A stretch of DNA of 50,677 bases from DASUSH01 sp036375215 (GTDB taxonomy: Bacteria > Actinomycetota > Thermoleophilia > Solirubrobacterales > 70-9). This document shows positions 33,216-41,784 of the stretch, piece after piece; position 1 is the stretch's first letter; each line of letters starts with the position of its first letter. The position numbers were made by a program, and so were the translations under genes. The stretch is taken from assembly GCA_036375215.1 (NCBI GenBank), contig DASUSH010000053.1, positions 1 to 50,677 on the forward strand, given 5' to 3'. Below the pieces are notes generated by a model, which was given only the letters and a program-made list of their open reading frames with translations, did not search any database and was not told the DNA's origin.

Positions 33216-33745
33216 TGCCCGACGCCCCCGGACTCGAGCTGATCGCCCAGGAGCTCGGCGACGCCCATGAGGGCGCGATCCTCGGCACCTACCACGAGCG
33301 CGGCCAGGCCTGCCTGATCGCCGACCCCGACCAGGTCCTCGAGGTGCTCGCCTGGCTCCGCGACACCCCGGGCCAGCGCTACCACTTCCTCGCCAGCGTG
33401 CACGGCGTCGACTACCTGCCCGCGGAGCCGCGGTTCGGCGTCCACTACGAGCTGCTGAACATGGAGCGCGTCGAGCGCCTGCGGGTCCGCGCCGCGCTCC
33501 CCGACCCGGGCGGCGACCGGCTTCCCGAGCTGGACTCCTGCGTCGAGCTCTTCCCGACCGCGAACCACCAGGAGCGCGAGGTCTACGACTTCTTCGGGAT
33601 CGTCTTCCGCGGCCACCCCGACCTGCGGCGGATCCTGATGCCCGAGGACTACGTCGGCTGGCCCCAGCGCCGCGACTTCCCGATGGGCGGCGAGCCCGTC
33701 GCCTTCACCGTGCACGAGCGCGACGCCGCCTGGTACGAGCGATGA
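33215..33745 (+). CDS. nuoC: NADH-quinone oxidoreductase subunit C
   Basis: A 176-residue subunit of the 30-kDa family, with the signature ERE-V-YDFFGI-x-F-x-GHPDLRRILMPEDY-x-GWP-x-RRDFP in its second half. It helps connect the quinone-binding subunits. The frame is open further upstream into nuoB, but ATG 33215 overlaps the small reading frame stop and matches the family's N-terminus. NuoC and NuoD are separate proteins here. Confidence 0.93.
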   Translation: MPDAPGLELIAQELGDAHEGAILGTYHERGQACLIADPDQVLEVLAWLRDTPGQRYHFLASVHGVDYLPAEPRFGVHYELLNMERVERLRVRAALPDPGGDRLPELDSCVELFPTANHQEREVYDFFGIVFRGHPDLRRILMPEDYVGWPQRRDFPMGGEPVAFTVHERDAAWYER

Positions 33746-35019
33746 GCGACACGATCGCCCAGGCCGAGACCCTCGAGCGGACCGACGAGGACCCCGTCGG
33801 GAAGAGCCCGATCGAGCGCACTTCCGCGACCGCGGACGACCCTGGTGATCTCGAGCAGGAGCTCATGACGATCAACATGGGCCCGCACCACCCGGCGACG
33901 CACGGCGTGCTGCGCCTGATGCTGAGCCTGCAGGGCGAGGTCGTCCGCGAGCTCAAGCCGGTGATGGGCTACGTCCACACCGGGATCGAGAAGAGCTGCG
34001 AGGACAAGTCGTACTGGAAGGTGATCCCGTTCGTGGAGCGGATGGACTACGTCTCCTACTTCTTCCAGATGGAGGCCTTCTGCGGCGCCGTCGAGCAGCT
34101 CCTCGACCTCGAGGTCCCCCGCCGCGCGCAGTACCTACGGACGATGCACCTGGAGCTCAACCGCATCCACTCGCACCTGGTCTGGCTCGGCACCTCGGCG
34201 CTGGACCTCGGCGCGATGTCGATGTTCTTCTACTGCTTCCGCGACCGCGACCGGATCCTCGACCTCTTCGAGATGTCCGCGGGCCAGCGCATGCACACCC
34301 GCTACTTCCAGGTCGGCGGGGTGATGGAGGACGTCCCGACCGACTTCGCGGCAAGGGTCCTGGAGTTTTGCGACGAGATGCCGCACCGCGTCGACCAGTT
34401 CGAGGCGATCCTCAACCGCAACGAGATCTTCCTCCAGCGCACCAAGGACGTCGGCATCGTGCCGAAGGACCGGCTGCTCGAGCTCGGCGTCACCGGCCCG
34501 CTGCTCCGCGCCGCCGGCGAGCCGTGGGACCTCCGCAAGGTCTCCCCGTACGCGGCGTACGAGGAGATGGAGTTCGCGATCCCGGTCGGCACCGTCGGCG
34601 ACGGCTACGACCGCTACCGGGTCCGCGCGGCGGAGATCCGCGAGTCGGTGAAGATCATCCGGCAGTGCGTCGAGGGCCTGCCGGAGGGCCCCTACATCGC
34701 CGACGACCGCAAGGTCTGCCTGCCCCCGCGCGACGAGCTCGGGACATCGATGGAGGCGCTCATCCACCACTTCAAGCTCGTCACCGAGGGCTTCCGGGTG
34801 CCGCCCGGCGAGGTCTACAACCCGGTCGAGTCGCCGCGCGGGGAGCTCGGCTGCTTCGTCCTCGCCGACGGCTCGGCGAAGCCCGCCCGGGTCCACTTCC
34901 GCGACCCCTCGTTCGTCAACCTGCAGTCGCTGCGCGAGATGTGCGTCGGCGGGTACATCGCCGACCTGATCCAGAACCTGGCGATGCTGGACCCGATCCT
35001 CGGCGGGATCGACCGATGA
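33742..35019 (+). CDS. nuoD: NADH-quinone oxidoreductase subunit D
   Basis: A 425-residue 49-kDa-family subunit forming the quinone site together with NuoB. MGPHHPATHGVLRL near residue 46 and the hydrogenase-like core through ESPRGELGCFVLADG are diagnostic. About 40 unusual N-terminal residues precede the conserved part. The ATG overlaps the nuoC stop by four bases. Confidence 0.96.
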   Translation: MSDTIAQAETLERTDEDPVGKSPIERTSATADDPGDLEQELMTINMGPHHPATHGVLRLMLSLQGEVVRELKPVMGYVHTGIEKSCEDKSYWKVIPFVERMDYVSYFFQMEAFCGAVEQLLDLEVPRRAQYLRTMHLELNRIHSHLVWLGTSALDLGAMSMFFYCFRDRDRILDLFEMSAGQRMHTRYFQVGGVMEDVPTDFAARVLEFCDEMPHRVDQFEAILNRNEIFLQRTKDVGIVPKDRLLELGVTGPLLRAAGEPWDLRKVSPYAAYEEMEFAIPVGTVGDGYDRYRVRAAEIRESVKIIRQCVEGLPEGPYIADDRKVCLPPRDELGTSMEALIHHFKLVTEGFRVPPGEVYNPVESPRGELGCFVLADGSAKPARVHFRDPSFVNLQSLREMCVGGYIADLIQNLAMLDPILGGIDR

Positions 35020-35702
35020 GCGAAGTGCGGCCGACCGACGCGATGACCGGCGCCGAGCGCAAGGCGCTGATCGACTCGATGCGGCCCGAGGATGCCGCCG
35101 ACGTCCCCGAGCTGAACGAAGTCGACGTCCCCGACGACCTGCGCACCGAGATCGAGACGGCGATGGGCAAGTACCCGCAGATCCGCTCGGCCTCGATCCC
35201 GGCGCTCTGGGCGGTGCAGCGGCGCTACGGCTGGTGCACGCCCGAGGGGATCCGCGAGGCCGCCGCGGTGATGGGCGTCTCCCCCGCCTACCTCGAGTCG
35301 GTGGCGAGCTTCTACGACCTCTTCGCGACCGAGCCGGTCGGCAAGCACCGGGTCCTCGTCTGCACCAACATCTCCTGCTGGATGAACGGCGGCGACCAGC
35401 TCCTGGACGCCTTCAGGGACGCCGCCGGCGTCGAGCCCTCGGGCGAGCAGCACGCCGACGCGACCTCGCCCGACGGCGAGTTCGAGGTGACCGGGTTCGA
35501 GTGCCTCGGCGCCTGCGACCTCGCGCCGATGGCGTCGATCGACCAGGTCTACTTCGGCCCGCTCGATCCCGAAGACGCCCCCCGGGCGATCGCCCAGCTC
35601 CGCTCCGGTGAAGACCCGCTGCCCGAGAAGGCGCTCGCCAGGCGGCGGCTCGCCGGCGGCAGCGAGGTCCCCGACGACCCGAGGGTGACCGGCGATGCCT
35701 GA
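35016..35702 (+). CDS. nuoE: NADH-quinone oxidoreductase subunit E
   Basis: A 228-residue 24-kDa-family subunit carrying the N1a [2Fe-2S] cluster. CTNISC and CLGAC provide the ligands; the second Cys of the usual C-x4-C first pair is present. N- and C-terminal extensions make it longer than average. It overlaps nuoD by ATGA and nuoF by eight bases. Confidence 0.95.
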   Translation: MSEVRPTDAMTGAERKALIDSMRPEDAADVPELNEVDVPDDLRTEIETAMGKYPQIRSASIPALWAVQRRYGWCTPEGIREAAAVMGVSPAYLESVASFYDLFATEPVGKHRVLVCTNISCWMNGGDQLLDAFRDAAGVEPSGEQHADATSPDGEFEVTGFECLGACDLAPMASIDQVYFGPLDPEDAPRAIAQLRSGEDPLPEKALARRRLAGGSEVPDDPRVTGDA

Positions 35703-37011
35703 GACCAGGATGCTCCTGCGCGGCGTCGACGATCCCGCGACGGCGACGATCGAGGGCTATCGCGAGCGCGGGGGGTACCGGACGCTCGAGCGCGCCTTTC
35801 GCGAGATGGACCCGGGCGACCTGATCGAGGAGCTCGAGGCTTCGGGGCTGCGCGGCCGCGGCGGCGCCGGCTTCTCGATGGGCAAGAAGGGCTCGTTCCT
35901 GCCGCGGGGCGAGATGTCCAAGTACCTCTGCTGCAACGCCGACGAGTCCGAGCCGGGCGCGTTCAAGGACCGCGAGCTCATGCAGAAGAACCCGCACCAG
36001 CTGATCGAGGGCGTGGCGATCGCGGCCCGCGCCGTCGAGGCCGGCCACTGCTTCATCTTCATCCGCGGCGAGTACTGGGAGATCGCCGACGTCCTCGACC
36101 GCGCGGTCGAGGAGGCCTACGGCGCCGGCTACCTGGGCTCGGACGTCCTCGGCACCGGGATCGGCGTCGAGCTGGTCGTCGCCCGCGGCGCCGGCGCCTA
36201 CATCTGCGGCGAGGAGACCGCGCTCCTCGACGCGCTCGAGGGCAAGCGCGGCAACCCGCGCCTCAAGCCGCCGTTCCCGGCGGTGCAGGGCCTCTACGGC
36301 GGGCCGACGCTGATCAACAACGTCGAGACGCTCTCCAACGTCCCGCACATCGTCGGTCGCGGCGCCGACTGGTTCAAGCAGTTCGGCACCGAGGGCTCGC
36401 CGGGGACCAAGGTGGTCTCGGTCTCCGGCTGCGTCAAGCGGCCCGGCAACTACGAGATCGAGCTCGGGATCCCGGCGCGCGAGATCGTCTACGGCCTCGC
36501 CGGGGGACCGCCCGGGGGCAGGGAGATCAAGGCCTGGTACCCGGGCGGCTCCTCCGCCCCCGTGCTCACGGCCGCCGAGCTCGACCTTCCCTACTCGTTC
36601 GAGGCGATGGCCGACGCCGGGTCGATGCTCGGCTCCGGTTCGATCATCGTCGCCGACGAGACCGTCTCGATCCCGCACATGGCGCTGCGCACGGCGCGCT
36701 TCTATCACCACGAGTCGTGCGGCAAGTGCTCGCCCTGCCGCGAGGGCACGAACTGGACGGTGACGATGCTCGAGCGGGTCGTCGCCGGCGAGGCGACGCC
36801 GATGGACCTCGACGTGATCTCCTCGGTACAGGACAACATCATGGGCCACTGCCTGTGCGTCCTGGGCGACTCGATGGCGATGCCGGTCTCGTCGATGGTG
36901 AAGAAGTTCCGGCCCGAGTTCGAGGCGGCGATCGCGGCGGCCAACGAGGTCCCGAGCGCGCCGCTGACCGAGGCCGGCGAGGAGCCGATCCCGGTGGGGC
37001 CCGTCGCGTGA
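35695..37011 (+). CDS. nuoF: NADH-quinone oxidoreductase subunit F
   Basis: A 438-residue 51-kDa-family subunit that binds NADH, FMN and cluster N3. The glycine-rich GLRGRGGAGFSMGKK (NADH/FMN), the AGAYICGEETALLDALEG segment and the ESCGKCSPCREG...C cluster ligands are all present. Its last codons overlap the nuoG start as GTGA. Confidence 0.97.
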   Translation: MPETRMLLRGVDDPATATIEGYRERGGYRTLERAFREMDPGDLIEELEASGLRGRGGAGFSMGKKGSFLPRGEMSKYLCCNADESEPGAFKDRELMQKNPHQLIEGVAIAARAVEAGHCFIFIRGEYWEIADVLDRAVEEAYGAGYLGSDVLGTGIGVELVVARGAGAYICGEETALLDALEGKRGNPRLKPPFPAVQGLYGGPTLINNVETLSNVPHIVGRGADWFKQFGTEGSPGTKVVSVSGCVKRPGNYEIELGIPAREIVYGLAGGPPGGREIKAWYPGGSSAPVLTAAELDLPYSFEAMADAGSMLGSGSIIVADETVSIPHMALRTARFYHHESCGKCSPCREGTNWTVTMLERVVAGEATPMDLDVISSVQDNIMGHCLCVLGDSMAMPVSSMVKKFRPEFEAAIAAANEVPSAPLTEAGEEPIPVGPVA

Positions 37012-39494
37012 GTCCCCGGCGCGAACGCGAACCGGTCACGATCGTCGTCGACGGCGTCGAGGTGAGCGCGCCCGAGGGATCGATGCTGGTCGACGCCGCC
37101 AAGCACGGCGACGTCGAGATCCCGGTGTTCTGCTACGAGCCGAAGCTCGGCGAGCCCGTCGGCGCCTGCCGGATGTGCCTGGTCGAGGTCGAGGGGATCC
37201 CGAAGCTGCAGACCGCCTGCTCGACCCCGATCCGGGACGGGATGGTCGTCTACAGCCGCACCGACCGGGTGATCGAGGCGCAGGAGGCGGTGGTCGAGTT
37301 CCTGCTCGTCAACCACCCGCTCGACTGCCCGGTCTGCGACAAGGGCGGCGAGTGCCCGCTGCAGGACGTGGCGATGGGCTGGGGCCCGGGCAAGAGCCGG
37401 ATGATCGACCCCAAGCGCCACTTCCAGAAGCCGATGCCGCTGTCGCCGCTCGTCCGGATCGACCGGGAGCGCTGCATCCTCTGCTACCGCTGCGTGCGAT
37501 TCAGCCAGGAGGTGGCGGAGGACGAGCAGCTCCAGCTGCTCGAGCGCGGCGACCGGACCTTCGTCGGGACGTTCGACGACCGGCCCTACATCGCCCCGTT
37601 CCACGGCAACATCATCGAGCTCTGCCCGGTGGGCGCCCTGACGTCGGAGGAGTACCGCTTCCGCGCCCGGCCCTGGGACATCGAGGACGCGGGCACGATC
37701 TGCACCCTCTGCCCGAGCCAGTGCAACGTCAAGCTCACCGTCCGCGACGAGAAGGTCGCCCGGGTGCTCGGCCGCGACAACCACGAGGTCGACGACGGCT
37801 GGCTCTGCGACAAGGGCCGCTTCGGCTTCCAGATGATCTCCTCGGAGGACCGGATCACCCAGCCGATGATCGGCTCCGGCGGCGTCTTGAGCCCGGCGAG
37901 CTGGACCGAGGCGCTCGAGGCCGCGGCGAAGGGCCTGCGCGCGAGCGGGCCCGCGACCGCCGCGCTCGTCGGCGGCCAGGCGTCGAACGAGGAGGGCTAC
38001 CTCGCGCAGCGGATCGTCCGCGGGGCGCTCGGCTCCCCCCACGTCGACTCCCGGCGGGGACGCGCGGTGCCCGCCGCGACGCTGGCCGCGCTCGCCGACC
38101 CGAAGCTCTCGGTCGCGATCTCGGCGCTCGACTCGGCCGACACCGCGGTCGTGATCGGCTGCGACCCGCTGCACGAGATGCCGATCCTCGACCTGCGCCT
38201 CCGCAAGGCGGTCCGCCGCTCCGGCCTGCGCCTCTCGATCGCCTCCGACCGCCCGAGCTCGCTCGACGGCGGCGCCGAGGAGACCGCGCGCTACGCGCCG
38301 CGCGACGGCGCCCGGTTCGTCGCCGAGCTCGCCGCGGCCGTCGCCGGCGAGGACACCTCCGGCGAGCGCGTCTACGGCGAGGAGGTCGACCGGATCGCGG
38401 ACCTCGGCCGCGAGCGCGGCGTCGTGATCGTCTTCAGCGAGCGCCTCCTCCGCGACGCCGACGCCCCCGACACGGCGGCGGCGCTCCTGCGGCTCGCGGA
38501 CGCGCTCGAGCTCTCCGACCGCGAGGGCGCGGGCCTGCTCGAGGTCCCCGAGGAGACAAACGGTCGCGGCCTGCGCGAGGCCGGCTGCATCCCCGGCGCG
38601 GGGCCCGGATACGCGCCCGCCGAGGTGGGCAAGGACTCGGCGGGGATCCGCGACGCCCTCGAGTCCGGCGAGCTCACCTCCCTGATCATGGTCGAGTCGA
38701 ACCCCGTCCGCGACCACCCCGACGGGCCCGGCTGGACCGCCGCCCTCCAGGCGGCGGACTTCGTCGTCTCGGTCGCCGCCTTCGCCGACGAGTCCTCGAA
38801 GCACGCGGACGTCGTCTTCCCCGCGCAGACCTACGCCGAGAAGGATGGCGTCCTCACCCACCCCGACGGCCGCCTCCAGCGCGTGCGGCCGAACATCCCG
38901 AACCCGGACGAGGTGCGCCCGACCTGGCAGGTCCTGGTCGAGCTGCTCGCCGAGCTCGGCCACGAGACCGGGTTCCAGAGCTATCCCGAGGTCTGGGACG
39001 GGCTCGCCGGCGAGGTCGGCTTCTACTCCGGCCTCGGCCTCGACGCGATCGGCGGCCTCGGCACGAGATGGCCCGAGACCGGGACCGTCCCCTCCGTCCC
39101 CGGGGGCGGGGACGACCCGGGCGGCGCCGAGCCGGGGACGGGGCGAACGGCCCCCGCCTCCAACGGCGCCCTCCGCCTCGGCACCTACCGGGACCTCTGG
39201 GCCGACGAGACGACCGAGCGCAACCCCGGCCTGCGGTTCCTCCAGCCGAAGCAGACGCTGGAGATCGCACCCGCCGACGGCGAGCGGCTCGGGCTCGCGA
39301 ACGGCGACCGCGTCGTGGTGTCGAGCAACGGGGACTCGGTCGAGGCGAAGGTCGCGCTGCGCGAGCGCCTGCGCCCGGGGGGCGCCTTCCTGATCGAGGG
39401 CCTCCCCGAGCAGGGCGCGAACCTGCTGAAGGGCGCCGAGACGATCGAGATCGCGAAGCTGAGCCGGGACGACTCAAGGGGTCAGACCCCTTGA
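37008..39494 (+). CDS. nuoG: NADH-quinone oxidoreductase subunit G
   Basis: An 828-residue 75-kDa-family subunit. An N-terminal [2Fe-2S] domain (FCYEPKLGEPVGACRMC...C) is followed by HPLDCPVCDKGGEC, a [4Fe-4S] pair (CILCYRC...C and CTLCPSQC) and a molybdopterin-oxidoreductase-like region with a C-terminal substrate-cofactor domain. A Gly/Pro/Thr-rich linker (about residues 691-725) is encoded by a repeat element (39081-39101). The start is GTG 37008. The last codons form half of a palindrome. Confidence 0.95.
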   Translation: MSPRREREPVTIVVDGVEVSAPEGSMLVDAAKHGDVEIPVFCYEPKLGEPVGACRMCLVEVEGIPKLQTACSTPIRDGMVVYSRTDRVIEAQEAVVEFLLVNHPLDCPVCDKGGECPLQDVAMGWGPGKSRMIDPKRHFQKPMPLSPLVRIDRERCILCYRCVRFSQEVAEDEQLQLLERGDRTFVGTFDDRPYIAPFHGNIIELCPVGALTSEEYRFRARPWDIEDAGTICTLCPSQCNVKLTVRDEKVARVLGRDNHEVDDGWLCDKGRFGFQMISSEDRITQPMIGSGGVLSPASWTEALEAAAKGLRASGPATAALVGGQASNEEGYLAQRIVRGALGSPHVDSRRGRAVPAATLAALADPKLSVAISALDSADTAVVIGCDPLHEMPILDLRLRKAVRRSGLRLSIASDRPSSLDGGAEETARYAPRDGARFVAELAAAVAGEDTSGERVYGEEVDRIADLGRERGVVIVFSERLLRDADAPDTAAALLRLADALELSDREGAGLLEVPEETNGRGLREAGCIPGAGPGYAPAEVGKDSAGIRDALESGELTSLIMVESNPVRDHPDGPGWTAALQAADFVVSVAAFADESSKHADVVFPAQTYAEKDGVLTHPDGRLQRVRPNIPNPDEVRPTWQVLVELLAELGHETGFQSYPEVWDGLAGEVGFYSGLGLDAIGGLGTRWPETGTVPSVPGGGDDPGGAEPGTGRTAPASNGALRLGTYRDLWADETTERNPGLRFLQPKQTLEIAPADGERLGLANGDRVVVSSNGDSVEAKVALRERLRPGGAFLIEGLPEQGANLLKGAETIEIAKLSRDDSRGQTP
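39081..39101. repeat. REP-like element inside nuoG coding sequence
   Basis: GGGACCGTCCCCTCCGTCCCC matches the reverse complement of 31458-31478 at 20 of 21 positions. It keeps the reading frame and yields a VPSVPGGG-type linker between NuoG domains. Confidence 0.55.
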
Positions 39495-39497
39495 GTG
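39473..39497. repeat. 25-base perfect palindrome at the nuoG/nuoH junction
   Basis: ACTCAAGGGGTC and GACCCCTTGAGT flank a single A. It spans the last codons and stop of nuoG and the TTG start of nuoH. It shares the core GGGTC-W-GACCC with 29191-29201 and 31968-31978. In an operon it cannot be a full terminator; it could sequester the nuoH start. Confidence 0.65.
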
Positions 39498-40492
39498 GGC
39501 TCGTCGCAGAAGTGGGGTTCGCCGAGGCGACCTGGCTCCTGATCCTCAAGTCGCTGATCATCTTCGCCTTGATCTTCGCGATCGTCCCGGTGCTGACCGT
39601 GATCGAGCGCAAGGTGCTCGGCCGCTTCCAGCACCGCTACGGCCCGAACCGGATCGGGCCCTTCGGGCTGCTGCAGCCGCTCGCCGACGCGGTGAAGCTG
39701 ATCGGCAAGGAGGCCTACCGGCCGACGAGCGCGGTCCACCTGCTCTGGGCGCTCGGGCCGATGCTGGTGGTCTTCTCCGGGGTCGCGACGCTCGCGATCC
39801 TGCCCTTCGGCAACGTCGAGGACGGGGTCGGCCTCTACGGGATCGACGTCTCGATCGGCGTCCTCTACTTCTTCGCCTTCAGCTCGTTCGCGTTCTACGG
39901 CCTGCTGATCGGCGGCTGGGCCTCGGGCTCGAAGTACAGCTTCCTCGGCGCGATGCGCTCGGCCGCGCAGCTGATCTCCTACGAGATCTCGATGGGCCTG
40001 GCGCTGCTCGGCGTGATCATGATGGTCGGCTCGCTCTCGCTGACCTCGGTGGTCGAGGCCCAGGGCGAGATCTGGTACATCGTGCCCCAGATCGTCGGCT
40101 TCCTGATCTTCATGGTCGCCGGCTTCGCGGAGGCCGCGCGGGTGCCGTTCGACCTGCCCGAGGCCGACGCCGAGCTCGTCGCCGGCTACCAGACCGAGTA
40201 CGGCGGGATGCGGTTCGGCTCGTTCATGCTCGCCGAGTACATCGAGATGTTCGTGATCTCGGGCATCGCGGTCACGTTCTTCCTCGGCGGCTGGCAGGGC
40301 CCGGGGCCGCCGGTGCTCGACCCGGTCTGGTTCATCGTCAAGACGCTGTGCCTGGTCTTCTTCTTCTTCTGGATCCGGGCGACGCTGCCGCGGCTGCGCT
40401 ACGACCAGCTCATGAGCCTCGGCTGGAAGGTGCTGCTCCCGCTCGCGACCCTGAACGTGCTCGTCACCGCGATACTCGTGGTCGCGACGTGA
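39491..40492 (+). CDS. nuoH: NADH-quinone oxidoreductase subunit H
   Basis: A 333-residue membrane subunit with about eight helices that forms the quinone-entry channel. IERKVLGRFQHRYGPNRIGP and EADAELVAGYQTEYGGMRF are family signatures. The likely start is TTG 39491, overlapping the nuoG stop as TTGA; GTG 39512 is an alternative. Its start region is inside the 25-base palindrome. Confidence 0.95.
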   Translation: MSGLVAEVGFAEATWLLILKSLIIFALIFAIVPVLTVIERKVLGRFQHRYGPNRIGPFGLLQPLADAVKLIGKEAYRPTSAVHLLWALGPMLVVFSGVATLAILPFGNVEDGVGLYGIDVSIGVLYFFAFSSFAFYGLLIGGWASGSKYSFLGAMRSAAQLISYEISMGLALLGVIMMVGSLSLTSVVEAQGEIWYIVPQIVGFLIFMVAGFAEAARVPFDLPEADAELVAGYQTEYGGMRFGSFMLAEYIEMFVISGIAVTFFLGGWQGPGPPVLDPVWFIVKTLCLVFFFFWIRATLPRLRYDQLMSLGWKVLLPLATLNVLVTAILVVAT

Positions 40493-41061
40493 GCTCCGCA
40501 GAACAAACGCCGCCCGGGACCCGGGAATTCCCATACCTCCCCGACCAGTCGGTCGTCGAGGTCCAGCGCGGCCCCGAGCCCGGCGGCCCGGGCGGCGCCT
40601 ACCGCGCCTTCGGCGAGACGCTGCGCGGCCTGAAGACGACGTTCGCCCGCGTCGTCGAGGGCCCGGTCACGGTCCAGTACCCCGAGGAGAAGACGCCCGT
40701 CTACCCGCGCTTCCGCGGCCGCCACAAGCTCCACCGCTTCGAGGACACCGGCCTCGAGAAGTGCGTCGGCTGCTCGCTCTGCGCGGCCGCCTGCCCGGCC
40801 GACTGCATCCGGGTGGTCGCCAAGGAGAACGACCCCGACAACCGGATCTCGGCCGGCGAGCGCCACGCCGAGATCTACGAGATCAACCTCTCCCGCTGCA
40901 TCTTCTGCGGCTACTGCGAGGTCGCCTGCCCGTTCGACGCGATCACGATGGGCCACGAGTACGAGCTGGCCGACTACAACCGCTCCGACCTGATCTTCAC
41001 CAAGGAGATGCTCCTCGCCGAGCCCGAGGAGCGGACGCCGCTGCGGCGCGAGGGCGAGTAG
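40489..41061 (+). CDS. nuoI: NADH-quinone oxidoreductase subunit I
   Basis: A 190-residue subunit carrying two [4Fe-4S] clusters (N6a/N6b) through CVGCSLCAAACP and CIFCGYCEVACP. It starts at GTG, overlapping nuoH as GTGA. It is the last nuo gene here; a convergent regulator gene begins three bases beyond its stop, so nuoJ-nuoN do not follow. Confidence 0.96.
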   Translation: MSSAEQTPPGTREFPYLPDQSVVEVQRGPEPGGPGGAYRAFGETLRGLKTTFARVVEGPVTVQYPEEKTPVYPRFRGRHKLHRFEDTGLEKCVGCSLCAAACPADCIRVVAKENDPDNRISAGERHAEIYEINLSRCIFCGYCEVACPFDAITMGHEYELADYNRSDLIFTKEMLLAEPEERTPLRREGE

Positions 41062-41064
41062 CGC

Positions 41065-41712
41065 CTACCCCGGCAGCGGGAACAGGCCGAGGAAGCGCTT
41101 CGCGGCGCGGCGGTCGCCTTCGACGGCGGCGCTGCCCGCCGCCTCGGCTGCCGTCAGGTCCAGGCCCTGCCAGAGGAGCGCGGCGAACGTGCCGGGGTCC
41201 GTCGCCAGCTTCGCGACCGGGGAGCCGGGCTCGCCGCGGTCGGTCCCGATCGCGCCGCCCGCGATCCGGACCTCGAAGTCCTGGCCGTCCAGGCGCAGGC
41301 CGTAGCTCTCCTCGAGGTCGCCGGCCGCCTCCGCGTCGAAGAGCGAGGGCAGCGCGAGGACGGCGGAGTCGACGCCGAGCTCCGCTGTCGCGGACGGCGG
41401 CGGCACGACGCTCCCCCAGCGGCCGAGCTCGAGCAGGACCGGCTCGAGCGCCCGCCCGCGCTGGGTGAGCTCGTAGACCTTCGCGCCCGCGGGCGGCCCC
41501 AGGGAGCGCCGCGCCACCACGCCCGCCGCCTCGAGGTCGCGCAGCCGGGCGGAGAGCATGTCCGGCCCGATGCCCCGGAGGCCCGCGCGGAGGTCGGTGA
41601 AGCGTTTGGGCCCGAGAACGAGCTCACGGACCACGAGGATCGCCCAGCGCTCACCGACGACATCGAGGGCGCGGGCGATGCCGCAGAGGTCGTTGTAGGT
41701 GCGTGTCGTCAT
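41065..41712 (-). CDS. HxlR-family transcriptional regulator with C-terminal SCP2-like domain
   Basis: A 215-residue protein with a winged helix of the HxlR type (about 8-105: CGIARALDVVGERWAILVVREL then FTDLRAGLRGIGPDMLSARL). Its C-terminal ~100 residues resemble a sterol carrier/SCP2-like pocket and may bind a small hydrophobic ligand. Divergent from a VOC protein gene across a direct-repeat operator. It has no good ribosome site. It is likely an autoregulator and repressor of the VOC gene, by position. Confidence 0.88.
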   Translation of the reverse strand: MTTRTYNDLCGIARALDVVGERWAILVVRELVLGPKRFTDLRAGLRGIGPDMLSARLRDLEAAGVVARRSLGPPAGAKVYELTQRGRALEPVLLELGRWGSVVPPPSATAELGVDSAVLALPSLFDAEAAGDLEESYGLRLDGQDFEVRIAGGAIGTDRGEPGSPVAKLATDPGTFAALLWQGLDLTAAEAAGSAAVEGDRRAAKRFLGLFPLPG

Positions 41713-41721
41713 CGTTGGCTT

Positions 41722-41757
41722 GGTTAATCCAACTATCTGATACGGTTATCCAACTAT
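41722..41757. promoter_or_regulatory. Direct-repeat operator of the HxlR regulator
   Basis: GGTTAATCCAACTAT (41722-41736) and GGTTATCCAACTAT (41744-41757) share ATCCAACTAT spaced 21 bases apart, i.e. two helical turns. The pair fills the gap between the regulator and VOC genes and overlaps likely -10 sequences (TATAG, GATAGT). This is consistent with a dimeric or tetrameric regulator binding side by side. Confidence 0.6.
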
Positions 41758-41784
41758 AGCGATCACGACGGACGGGAGAAACAC

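Noticed and set aside
37175..40492. Plus-strand reading frame of about 1105 codons
   Set aside because: The first two thirds shadow nuoG in another frame; the real gene is nuoH from 39491.
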